Assembly: GCF_000024545.1 (NCBI RefSeq)
Contig: NC_013947.1
Coordinates: forward strand, 6,324,001 to 6,388,000
DNA length: 64,000 nt
Source: Stackebrandtia nassauensis DSM 44728
GTDB lineage: Bacteria; Actinomycetota; Actinomycetes; Mycobacteriales; Micromonosporaceae
Reading direction: 5' to 3'
Of this stretch, positions 52,498-60,377 are shown in pieces. Each line of letters opens with the position of its first letter. Position 1 is the first letter of the stretch. The notes under the pieces were generated by a model that worked only from the letters and a program-made list of their open reading frames with translations, was not told the DNA's origin and made no database searches. The translations under genes and the position numbers were made by a program.

Positions 52498-53880
52498 ATG
52501 TCGACGAACGACGTCATCACCACCACCCGACAACGGCTGGACACCCTGCGCGCCAAGCACCGCATCCCCGGTGCCCAGCTGGCGATCCTGGTCGACGGCG
52601 AGATCCACGAACTGGCCAGCGGCATCCTGAACAAGAACACCGGCGTCGCCGTCACGACCGACTCGGTGTTCCAGTCCGGCTCGGTCGCCAAGGTCTACAC
52701 CGCCACCGCCGCCATGCGCCTGGTCGACCAGGGCCGGCTCGACCTGGACGCGAAGGTCGTCGACGTGCTGCCCGAGTTCGGCACCCCCGACGCCGAGGCC
52801 ACCGCGCGAATCACCGTCCGGCACCTGTTCTGCCACCTGTCGGGAACCGGCAGCGAGTTCCACGGCAACCCCAACCGGGGCGACGACTGCATCGAACTGT
52901 TCGTGCGCGACGCCCGCGAGGTCCCGATGGACCTGCCACCCGGCGTCGCCGCCTCCTACAGCAACATCGGCATCATCACGCTGGCCCGCATCGTCGAGGT
53001 GATCACCGGCGAGGTCTGGGACGACGCGCTCAAGCAGCTGCTGTTCGAACCCTTGGGCCTCAAACGATCCTTCACCCTCACCGAGGACGCGGTGCGGTAC
53101 AACGTCGCGATGGGACACCTGGGCGCACCCGGTGCCGAACCCGAGCCCGCCGAAATGTGGACCGTCCACCCGCGCGCCGCCAGCCCCGCCGCGCACATCC
53201 TGATGTCTGCCGGGGACATGGCCCGGTTCGCCAAGCTGCACCTGGACGGGGGCGTGACCGCCGACGGCACCCGGATCATGTCGGCCGAGTCGGTCGCGGC
53301 CATGCGGGAACCGCAGTCGGTCCCGGTCGACCGCTGGAGCGTCAGCGCCGACGCCTGGGGACTGGGCTGGAGCCTGTACGACCACCCCAACTACCACGGC
53401 TTCGGCCACGACGGTTCGGCCGTGTCGCAGCACGCGATGCTGCGCATCTACCCCGAACAGGGCGTCGCGCTCGCGCTGATGACCAACAGCGGCGCCGGAC
53501 GCAGTCTGTACGCCGACCTGTTCCCGGAGCTGCTGGCGTCGCTCGGCATCACGATGCCCGCGCCCTTCGGCCCGGCCGATCCGCCGATCGCCGCCGACGC
53601 GACCCGGTTCTACGGCACCTACGAGCGCGAGGGCGTCACCATCACCGTCGGCGAGCAGGATGGCGTGCCGCGATTCCGCTACGAGTTCACCGGCACCGCC
53701 GCGCACGTGTCCCCGCCCCTGGAGGGCGAGCTGAAGGCCGTCGCGGGCGAGGGCGACAACGTCTTCTCGGTCCGCTTCGGCGCCGAGGGCAGCGACGAGG
53801 ACCTGGCCGTCATCTTCGCCACCCACAACGACACCGAGTACGTCTGGATCGGCATGCGCGCCACCCCGAGGGCGTCATGA
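52498..53880 (+). CDS. Serine hydrolase, class C beta-lactamase / DD-peptidase family
   Basis: The 460-residue product is a member of the class C beta-lactamase/esterase family (Beta-lactamase domain). The Ser-x-x-Lys motif is S62-VA-K65 in FQSGSVAKVYTA; Tyr-x-Asn is Y154-S-N156 in ASYSNIGIITLAR. A HxG-like third motif lies at GFGHDGSAVSQHAM. An extra C-terminal domain of about 110 residues follows. I see no signal peptide, so it may be cytoplasmic; it could be an esterase, peptidase or true beta-lactamase. The next gene overlaps its stop as ATGA. Confidence 0.87.
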   Translation: MSTNDVITTTRQRLDTLRAKHRIPGAQLAILVDGEIHELASGILNKNTGVAVTTDSVFQSGSVAKVYTATAAMRLVDQGRLDLDAKVVDVLPEFGTPDAEATARITVRHLFCHLSGTGSEFHGNPNRGDDCIELFVRDAREVPMDLPPGVAASYSNIGIITLARIVEVITGEVWDDALKQLLFEPLGLKRSFTLTEDAVRYNVAMGHLGAPGAEPEPAEMWTVHPRAASPAAHILMSAGDMARFAKLHLDGGVTADGTRIMSAESVAAMREPQSVPVDRWSVSADAWGLGWSLYDHPNYHGFGHDGSAVSQHAMLRIYPEQGVALALMTNSGAGRSLYADLFPELLASLGITMPAPFGPADPPIAADATRFYGTYEREGVTITVGEQDGVPRFRYEFTGTAAHVSPPLEGELKAVAGEGDNVFSVRFGAEGSDEDLAVIFATHNDTEYVWIGMRATPRAS

Positions 53881-54434
53881 GACGCCCCGCCACCGTCACG
53901 ATCGCCGCCGTACTGCAACTGCTGCTCGCCGCCACCTTCACGGTCTCGGTCGTCACCGCCCTGCTGTACGGCCCCGCCGCCCAGAAAGCCGCCGAGTCCG
54001 AAATGGAACGCCAGGGACTGCCCAAGGACGCGCTGTCCGGCGAGTCGCTGCGCTTCGACGAGGGCTGGGCCGGAACCGTTCCCGCGACGGTGATCGTGCT
54101 CATCCTCGTCGGGCTGGCCGTCGGCAACCTGCGCGGCAAGCGATCGGGCCGCGTCCTCACCTGGGTCCTGCAACCGCTGCTGCTGGTTGCCGGAGCCGTC
54201 CTGGTCAGTGGACAGGTCTTCCTGGTGCGGGGCATCGAAGCGGCCTTCGCCGGGTCCGGCAACCCGGCACTGGCCGACGTCGACGTGCCCGCGCTGGTCG
54301 AGGCCGCCCGTTCGGCGTTCCCGGCCTGGTATCCGGTCGAGACCTGGGCGAAGTTCGTCCTGGTCACGCTCGGCTCGGCTGTGACCATCGTGTTGCTGGC
54401 GCTGCCGCGATCGCGAGCCTTCACGCGGCGGTAG
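53877..54434 (+). CDS. Four-span membrane protein coupled to the beta-lactamase-like gene
   Basis: A 185-residue protein with four predicted membrane spans (ATVTIAAVLQLLLAATFTVS, TVPATVIVLILVGLAVGNL and two more) and a charged loop between the first two. The ATG is inside the upstream stop (ATGA), so it is translated together with the serine hydrolase. No family is known to me. It may anchor or assist the hydrolase; that is inference from coupling. Confidence 0.65.
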   Translation: MRRPATVTIAAVLQLLLAATFTVSVVTALLYGPAAQKAAESEMERQGLPKDALSGESLRFDEGWAGTVPATVIVLILVGLAVGNLRGKRSGRVLTWVLQPLLLVAGAVLVSGQVFLVRGIEAAFAGSGNPALADVDVPALVEAARSAFPAWYPVETWAKFVLVTLGSAVTIVLLALPRSRAFTRR

Positions 54435-54435
54435 C

Positions 54436-55011
54436 TCAGTTCCGCATCCTCGGGTCGTGGGTGGGGTCGGGGTACATCGTCGGGCAGCCGTCGGCGGCGG
54501 CCTCGGGACGCAGCTCGTAGTGCCAGGGCTCGTTGTCGTAGATCTGGCACAGCCCGTAGTTCGCGCCGTGCCGCGACAGCCAGTCCGCCGCCTCGGCGGG
54601 GCCGACGTCGACCGCGTGACCCGAGACATGCGGGGATGTGTCGGGAGTGGCCACCCACCGGGCGGCCTCGGCCGCCGAACCGTAGGTCGAGGTCGCCTCC
54701 TGGAGCAGTTGTTCCTGGTAGTCGGGCGAGCGCCAGCCGCTGTTGACGGTGACGGTGACCCCGTCCTCGGCGGCGTCGATTGCGGCGCGACGCAGCGCGT
54801 CGAGCAGGTCGGCGTCGAGATTGGCCACGGCCGGGTACTCGGTGTCGAAGACCGTCACCCCGTCGGGGACGGCGCCGTCGTCCTCGGTCGCCGTGCCGCT
54901 GGCCGAGGACGAGCCGGGCTGGTTGACGAGCGTCGCGACGATCACGGCGAGGACGATCACGGTCCACGCGATCCCGCCGAACGTTCGTCGGGCTGTGCCG
55001 GTGTGAGTCAT
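54436..55011 (-). CDS. VanY/DacB-type D-alanyl-D-alanine carboxypeptidase (M15B)
   Basis: The 191-residue protein has an N-terminal membrane anchor (IAWTVIVLAVIVATLV) and an M15 zinc peptidase domain. It has NSGWRSPDYQEQLLQ, then the zinc motif SPHVSGHAVDVGP (His and Asp) and NEPWHYEL (catalytic Glu and His). Such enzymes trim the terminal D-Ala of peptidoglycan stem peptides. It is divergent from a two-component system, recalling vanY under VanRS control. That regulatory link is inferred from gene order. Confidence 0.88.
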   Translation of the reverse strand: MTHTGTARRTFGGIAWTVIVLAVIVATLVNQPGSSSASGTATEDDGAVPDGVTVFDTEYPAVANLDADLLDALRRAAIDAAEDGVTVTVNSGWRSPDYQEQLLQEATSTYGSAAEAARWVATPDTSPHVSGHAVDVGPAEAADWLSRHGANYGLCQIYDNEPWHYELRPEAAADGCPTMYPDPTHDPRMRN

Positions 55012-55099
55012 GTCCGACAGTCAAGACAACAGGGTGTTGCCAGGCCGTATGCGATTTTTGATATGCCGACGATATGGACGATCTCCTAGCATCAAGGGC

Positions 55100-55783
55100 A
55101 TGCGAGTGCTGATCGTCGAGGACGAGCCCTACCTGGCCGAAGCGGTGCGCGACGGTCTGCGGCTGGAGGCCATCGCCGCCGACATCGCGGGGGACGGTGA
55201 CACCGCGCTGGAACTGTTGAGCGTCAACTCATACGACCTCGCGGTGCTCGACCGCGACATCCCCGGCCCCTCCGGCGACGAGGTCGCGCGCTGGATCGTC
55301 GACTCCGGCAGCGGCATCCCGATCCTCATGCTCACCGCGGCCGACCGCATCGACGACAAGGCCACCGGTTTCGAGCTCGGCGCCGACGACTACCTCACCA
55401 AACCGTTCGCGCTGCGCGAGCTGGTGCTGCGGCTGCGGGCGCTGGACCGCCGCCGGGCCCGCTCCCGGCCGCCGGTGCGGGAGATCGCGGGGCTGCGGCT
55501 GGACCCGTTCCGGCGGGAGGTGTTCCGCGACGGCCGCTATATCGCGCTGACCCGCAAACAGTTCGCCGTCCTGGAGGTCCTGGTCGCCGCCGAGGGTGGG
55601 GTCATCAGCGCCGAGGAGCTGCTGGAACGGGCCTGGGACGAGAACGCCGACCCCTTCACCAACGCCGTGCGCATCACGGTGTCGGCGCTGCGCAAACGGC
55701 TCGGCGAACCCTGGCTGATCGCCACCGTCCCCGGAGTGGGATATCGCATCGACACCGGATCGGAGTCCGATTCCCGTGCGTAG
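55100..55783 (+). CDS. OmpR-family response regulator
   Basis: A 227-residue regulator. The receiver has acidic VEDEP, phospho-acceptor Asp51 in LAVLDRDIPGPSG, Thr in MLTAADR and Lys in YLTKPF. The C-terminal winged helix has RYIALTRKQFAVLEVLVAA and TNAVRITVSALRKRLGEP. The start ATG at 55100 follows AAGGGC. It overlaps the kinase gene by 8 bases. Divergence from a VanY-type gene suggests envelope control. Confidence 0.92.
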   Translation: MRVLIVEDEPYLAEAVRDGLRLEAIAADIAGDGDTALELLSVNSYDLAVLDRDIPGPSGDEVARWIVDSGSGIPILMLTAADRIDDKATGFELGADDYLTKPFALRELVLRLRALDRRRARSRPPVREIAGLRLDPFRREVFRDGRYIALTRKQFAVLEVLVAAEGGVISAEELLERAWDENADPFTNAVRITVSALRKRLGEPWLIATVPGVGYRIDTGSESDSRA

Positions 55784-56879
55784 ACGTCTCGGATTGAGCG
55801 TCCGCCTCAAACTCACGCTCAGCTACGCCGGGCTGCTCATGCTCGCGGGCATCTTCCTGCTGGTCCTGGTGTGGGTGTTCCTGCTGCGTTACGTGCCCGA
55901 CCGCATGATCGGGCCCGATGAGTGGATCCAGCCCGGCCCCTCCCGGCTGGAACTGTGGGAGGCCTTCGCTCCCCGGGCGGCCCAAGGCTTCGCGTTCCTG
56001 ATGGTGTTCGGGCTCGTGGGCGGGTGGATCCTCGCCGGACGGATGCTGGCGCCGCTGACGCGCATCACCCGCGCCACCCGGCTGGCCGGGACCGGGTCAC
56101 TGTCGCACCGCATCGAGATGGAGGGCCGCAAGGACGAGTTCCGGGAACTGGCCGACGCCTTCGACACCATGCTGGCCAGGCTGGAAGCCCATGTCGCCGA
56201 ACAGCAGCGGTTCGCCGCCAACGTCTCCCACGAACTGCGCACGCCGTTGGCGGTCACGCAGACGATCCTCGACGTGGCCCGCAACGACCGCGACGGCGAC
56301 AACGACGAACTCGTCGACCGGCTCCACGCCGTCAACTCGCGGGCCATCGACCTGACCGAGGCACTGCTGCTGCTCAGCCGCGCCGACCGGCGGTCGTTCA
56401 ACCGCGAGCCGGTCGACCTGTCGCTCGTCGCGGAGGAGGCCACCGAGACGCTGCTGCCGCTCGCGGAGAAACGCGGCCTGGCCATCGAGACCTCCGGCGA
56501 GGCGACCCCGGCCGTCGGGTCACACGCGTTGTTGTTGCAGCTGACCACGAACCTCGTGCACAACGCGATCGTCCACAATCTGCCCGCCGACGGCACCGTG
56601 TGGGTCACCACCCGACGCGGCCCCGAGTTCGTGGAGCTCACCGTCGACAACACCGGCCGGGATCTCACCCCGCAGCTGGTGTCCACACTGGCTGAACCGT
56701 TCCAGCGCGGCAGCCAGCGCATCCGCACCGACCACGCGGGCGTCGGCCTGGGTCTGGCGATCGTCAAGAGCATCGCCGAGGCACACGACGGCACCCTCAC
56801 GCTCGCGCCGCGCCCCGAGGGCGGGCTCCACGTGTCGGTGCGACTGCCCGCCGCACCGACCCCGGCGCCTAGAGCTTGA
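55776..56879 (+). CDS. Sensor histidine kinase
   Basis: The 367-residue kinase has two membrane spans around a short outer loop of about 45 residues. An HAMP domain follows, then the H-box with His152 in NVSHELRTPLAVTQTIL. Next are the N-box LTTNLVHNAIVHN, a weak G1 box DNTGRDLTPQL and the G2-like box GVGLGLAIVKSIAEAHDG. It starts at GTG inside the regulator stop. The small outer loop suggests it senses the membrane or a small ligand, as VanS-like kinases do. The signal is unknown. Confidence 0.92.
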   Translation: MRRRLGLSVRLKLTLSYAGLLMLAGIFLLVLVWVFLLRYVPDRMIGPDEWIQPGPSRLELWEAFAPRAAQGFAFLMVFGLVGGWILAGRMLAPLTRITRATRLAGTGSLSHRIEMEGRKDEFRELADAFDTMLARLEAHVAEQQRFAANVSHELRTPLAVTQTILDVARNDRDGDNDELVDRLHAVNSRAIDLTEALLLLSRADRRSFNREPVDLSLVAEEATETLLPLAEKRGLAIETSGEATPAVGSHALLLQLTTNLVHNAIVHNLPADGTVWVTTRRGPEFVELTVDNTGRDLTPQLVSTLAEPFQRGSQRIRTDHAGVGLGLAIVKSIAEAHDGTLTLAPRPEGGLHVSVRLPAAPTPAPRA

Positions 56880-58044
56880 CCAGTCCCTTGAGGAACTGCT
56901 TGGCCATGACGACCCGCTGCACCTGGTTGGTGCCCTCGTAGATCTGGGTGATCTTGGCGTCGCGCATCATGCGCTCCACCGGGTAGTCACTGGTGTAGCC
57001 GTAGCCGCCGAGCAGCTGTACCGCGTCGGTGGTGACCTCCATGGCCACGTCGGAGGCGAAGCACTTGGCCGAGGCGCCGTAGAAGGTGAGGTCGTCGTCC
57101 TCACGCTCCGACTTCGCCGCGGCGGTGTAGGTCAACTGTCGGGCGGCCGACAGTTTCATGGCCGCGTCGGCGACCATGAACTGGACGCCCTGGAAGTCGG
57201 CGACCGCGCGGCCGAACTGCTGCCGCTCCTTGACGTAACCGGCGGCGTAGTCCAGCGCGCCCTGGCCGATGCCGACCGCCTGGGCGGCGATGGTGACGCG
57301 GGTGTGGTCGAGGGTGCGCATCGCGATCTTGAAGCCCTCGTTCTCGGCGCCGACGAGCCGGTCGGCACCGACGCGGACGTTGTCGAAGTACACCTCGCGG
57401 GTGGGCGAGCCCTTGATGCCGAGCTTGTGCTCGGGGGCGCCGAAGCTGACGCCCTCATCCTCGGAGTCCACGACGAAGGCGCTGATGCCGTGGGCGCCCT
57501 TGCCGGGGTCGGTGACGGCGAAGACGGTGTAGTAGCGGGAGACTCCGGCGTTGGTGATCCAGCGCTTGGCGCCGTTGAGGACGAAAGCGTCGCCGTCCTT
57601 CTCGGCCTTGGTCTTCATGCCCGCGACGTCGGAACCGGCCTCCGGCTCGGACAGACAGTACGAGAACATCGCCTCGCCGGAGGCGACCGGCGGCAGGAAC
57701 TTCCGCTTCAGTTCGTCGGAGGCGGCCAACAGCAGCGGCATGGTGCCGAGCTTGTTGACGGCGGGGATCAGCGAGGACGAGGCGCAGGCGCGGGCGACCT
57801 CCTCGATGACGATCGCGGTGCCCAGGGCGTCGATGCCCGCGCCGCCGTACTCCTCGGGGATGTGCGGGGCGTGCAGGTCGGCGGAGCGCAGCGCGTCGTA
57901 GGACTTCTGCGGGAACTCGGCGTTGGCGTCGGCCTCGGCCGCCCGCGGCGCGACTTCGGCATCGCAGACCTCCCGGGTCGCGGCACGGATGGCTTCGTGC
58001 TCCTCGGGCAGGCGGTAGGCGTCGAACTGCGGGTTAGCGGCCAT
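56869..58044 (-). CDS. Acyl-CoA dehydrogenase
   Basis: A 391-residue FAD enzyme for alpha,beta-dehydrogenation of acyl-CoA. Motifs: YGGAGIDALGTAIVIEEVAR, MFSYCLSEPEAGSDVAGMKT with the FAD/CoA contacts, KRWITNAGVSRYYTVFAVT, QFGRAVADFQGVQFMVADAA and QLLGGYGYTSDYPVERMMRD, followed by ITQIYEGTNQVQRVVMAKQ with the catalytic Glu. The length is typical. It is convergent with the kinase gene, overlapping by 11 bp. It probably feeds fatty or branched-chain acid breakdown. Confidence 0.94.
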   Translation of the reverse strand: MAANPQFDAYRLPEEHEAIRAATREVCDAEVAPRAAEADANAEFPQKSYDALRSADLHAPHIPEEYGGAGIDALGTAIVIEEVARACASSSLIPAVNKLGTMPLLLAASDELKRKFLPPVASGEAMFSYCLSEPEAGSDVAGMKTKAEKDGDAFVLNGAKRWITNAGVSRYYTVFAVTDPGKGAHGISAFVVDSEDEGVSFGAPEHKLGIKGSPTREVYFDNVRVGADRLVGAENEGFKIAMRTLDHTRVTIAAQAVGIGQGALDYAAGYVKERQQFGRAVADFQGVQFMVADAAMKLSAARQLTYTAAAKSEREDDDLTFYGASAKCFASDVAMEVTTDAVQLLGGYGYTSDYPVERMMRDAKITQIYEGTNQVQRVVMAKQFLKGLVKL

Positions 58045-58159
58045 GAGGGGGTCACCTTTTCCAACGTTTGGCGAATAACCGTGGCCCGGCTTTCATGCCG
58101 GTCCCCGCCGAGAATACTCGTCGGTAATGAAACCGGCGGTGGGTCTTCGAACACGGAAA

Positions 58160-58196
58160 AAGCCGCCGGACGACGCAGCGCGTCCTCCGGCGGCTT
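58160..58196 (-). terminator. Rho-independent terminator of the degenerate M23 gene
   Basis: AAGCCGCCGGA pairs with TCCGGCGGCTT, and an inner GACGC/GCGTC pair extends the stem. On the minus strand it is followed by TTTTTCCG, a true T-run. It stands 6 bp past the stop at 58202. Confidence 0.8.
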
Positions 58197-58201
58197 CGGG
58201 T

Positions 58202-59011
58202 TCAGTCGCAGTGCCCAGGTTCGGCGTCGAAGCCGACGCCGCCGACTGAACCGCCCCAGCGGACGCACTTGCCCGCCGCTGGCTGGGTCGCCGGTCCGGC
58301 GTAGTACTTGAAGTCACCGGCGTCGCTGGTGCGGGTGCCGCCTTCGGGTTCGACGTAGGCCGACACCGCCGAAGCCTGTCCGACGGAGACGTACTTCAGG
58401 GTCGCGACGCACTTCGAGCCGCTGGCGTCGGCCATGAGGTGCACCTTGCCCAGCGATGTGTCGCCTTCTTTCAGTTCTCGCGATTCCAGCTCGTTGTAGC
58501 CGGAACCGCAGACCTGCTGCGGCGTGTACGGGCTGGAGCCGTCGCAGCCGTTGAGGCTGGTGTAGCTCTTGTCGCCGTAGTAGTAGATCTTCTCGTTGTT
58601 GAGGTAAATCTCCTCGACGGTGCCGAGGTGACCGCCGGTGCGCTGCTCGTAGTGAGGAAGCTGTTTGGTAACCCCGCCAGTCGATCGACGGGGCACCATT
58701 TGAGTGTTCGAGGAACACGACCTTGCCTTGGCATCCTCGCCCCGCAATGGAGCGATTCCTACTGCGCCTCCCGTACAACCTTGCGGCCACATCGCTAAAG
58801 ACGCCTCGGTGGGTTCCTGCTTCATCGCCACCTGCCACATCACGTGTGGTCTTATATGCGGCTCCACAGGCTTAACGTCCCGCATACCCTGCGGTAGGTC
58901 CATGTAGTGACTTAGCAGCCACAATACGAACACATGAACCATACCACGTATGCAGCCGGCCAGCGCGATCACCGCCAGCCGTAGCCGGGAGGGGAAGGGG
59001 AATCGGGTCAT
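58202..59011 (-). pseudogene. Degenerate M23-type peptidase with a DUF2690-like C-terminus
   Basis: The open frame gives 269 residues with a start ATG at 59011 after AAGGAGCC. Residues 1-20 keep a signal-like head. The middle part (HVFVLWLLSHYMDLPQGM and onward) is encoded by AT-richer DNA and matches nothing. At about residue 110 the text becomes QLPHYEQRTGG and IYYYGDKSYTS, which is the end of the M23 domain seen at 51678. The first zinc-binding part is gone and HLHYEQ has become LPHYEQ. In another frame, around 58700, GKVVFLEHSNG resembles the lost lasso strand. The rest has four Cys residues, like DUF2690. I think it is a broken gene, though it may still make a secreted product. Confidence 0.55.
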
Positions 59012-59177
59012 GTGAGGGCTCCTTCGCGGTCTCGCGGCGGCTGGCGCCGCGACACGTCGGACCCTCATGGTCCTCGCCTGACCTCACAACTCGGCCATAA
59101 AAGAATCCAAAGGCATCGATGAGATACGGTCGCGATACCCACCGGTCAGACCCTTTCGGACACGAGGTACGGGATTC

Positions 59178-60377
59178 GTGACACCAGGTAAGCGCATCGC
59201 CGCCCTGCTGCTGGTCGTGCTGGCGCTGGCCGCGTGCAGCCGTCTCGACGGGCGGTCGTCCGACTCGGCCTCGGCCTCGGAGTCGCCGTCGGAGTCGGCG
59301 AAGGCGGGGCCGCTGTCGGGGCGGACCATCGCCGTGGACGCCGGACACAACGGCGGCAACGCCGACCATCCGGAGGTCATCAACGAGAAGGTCGACGTGC
59401 TGACCGGCAAGAAGCCGTGCAACACCGTGGGCACCCAGACCGACGACGGCTACACCGAGCACGAGTTCAACTTCTCGGTGGCCGCGCAATTGGTCGAGCG
59501 GCTGGAGTCGGCCGGGGCGAAGGTGGTGACGACCCGCGACGACGATGACGGGGTGGGGCCGTGCATCGACGAGCGGGCCGAGGTCGGCAACAAGGCGCAC
59601 GCGGACGTGTCGGTGTCGATCCACGCCGACGGTGGTCCGGACGACGGCCGGGGGTTCCACATCATGGAGCCGGTGCTCATCAAGGGGCACACCGACGAGA
59701 TCGTCAAGCCCTCGCAGAGGCTGGCGAAGCGGATCGCGAAGACCTATGCGGACAGCACCGGTATTCCGCCTTCGGACTACATTGGCGATGAGGGCATCAA
59801 CCCGCGCGACGACATGGGCGGGCTCAATCTGTCCACGGTGCCGGTCGTGATGGTGGAGTGCGGCAACATGCGCAATTCCAAGGATGCGAAACTGTTGTCG
59901 GACAAGGACTTTCACGGGGACATCGCCGAGGGGATCGCGGACGGGATTGTCGACTACCTGGAATCCGCGTTATCGATTCTTGGCCAAAAACGTCAATACT
60001 TCGTATCCAAATTTCGAAATGTTTACAACCTTCACTGCCTAAACTTGAGGGCTTTACGCCGTCGCGCAATGTCGACAGTTAAGGACCCCGATGGTAACGG
60101 CATCCCCGAACCAGCGAACCTACATATGTCCACAATGCGGCGCATCGGCCGGGGTGGACCACTGTCCGCACTGCGGCCGTGGGCCGTCGCCGTTGCTGCG
60201 GGCCCTGGCCCAGATCGACGACGAGGTCGACGTACGGCGCTTCGAGGCCAACCAGCTGCGCGAACAGCTCAACGCGGTGACCGACAAGATCCAGGCGCTG
60301 CGCAAGCGGCGCAGGGCCGTCACGTCCGAGCTGAACCGGATGCTGCGCGAGTCGACCGCCAAGCGGGCGGCCGTTGA
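59178..60377 (+). CDS. N-acetylmuramoyl-L-alanine amidase lipoprotein, C-terminal end doubtful
   Basis: The product has a lipoprotein signal (LLLVVLALAACSRLDG) and a Ser/Ala linker, then an Amidase_3 domain. Zinc ligands are His in TIAVDAGHNGGNAD, Glu in GYTEHEFNFSVA and His in VSVSIHADGGPDD. The catalytic Glu is in VVMVECGNMRNSKDA. The domain ends near residue 262 (IADGIVDYLESA). The frame has no stop there and continues for about 137 residues, first through AT-rich intergenic-looking DNA and then 287 bp out of frame into the next gene. The true end may be shorter if the stop was lost by a frameshift or sequence error. The start is GTG 59178. Confidence 0.8.
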   Translation: MTPGKRIAALLLVVLALAACSRLDGRSSDSASASESPSESAKAGPLSGRTIAVDAGHNGGNADHPEVINEKVDVLTGKKPCNTVGTQTDDGYTEHEFNFSVAAQLVERLESAGAKVVTTRDDDDGVGPCIDERAEVGNKAHADVSVSIHADGGPDDGRGFHIMEPVLIKGHTDEIVKPSQRLAKRIAKTYADSTGIPPSDYIGDEGINPRDDMGGLNLSTVPVVMVECGNMRNSKDAKLLSDKDFHGDIAEGIADGIVDYLESALSILGQKRQYFVSKFRNVYNLHCLNLRALRRRAMSTVKDPDGNGIPEPANLHMSTMRRIGRGGPLSALRPWAVAVAAGPGPDRRRGRRTALRGQPAARTAQRGDRQDPGAAQAAQGRHVRAEPDAARVDRQAGGR

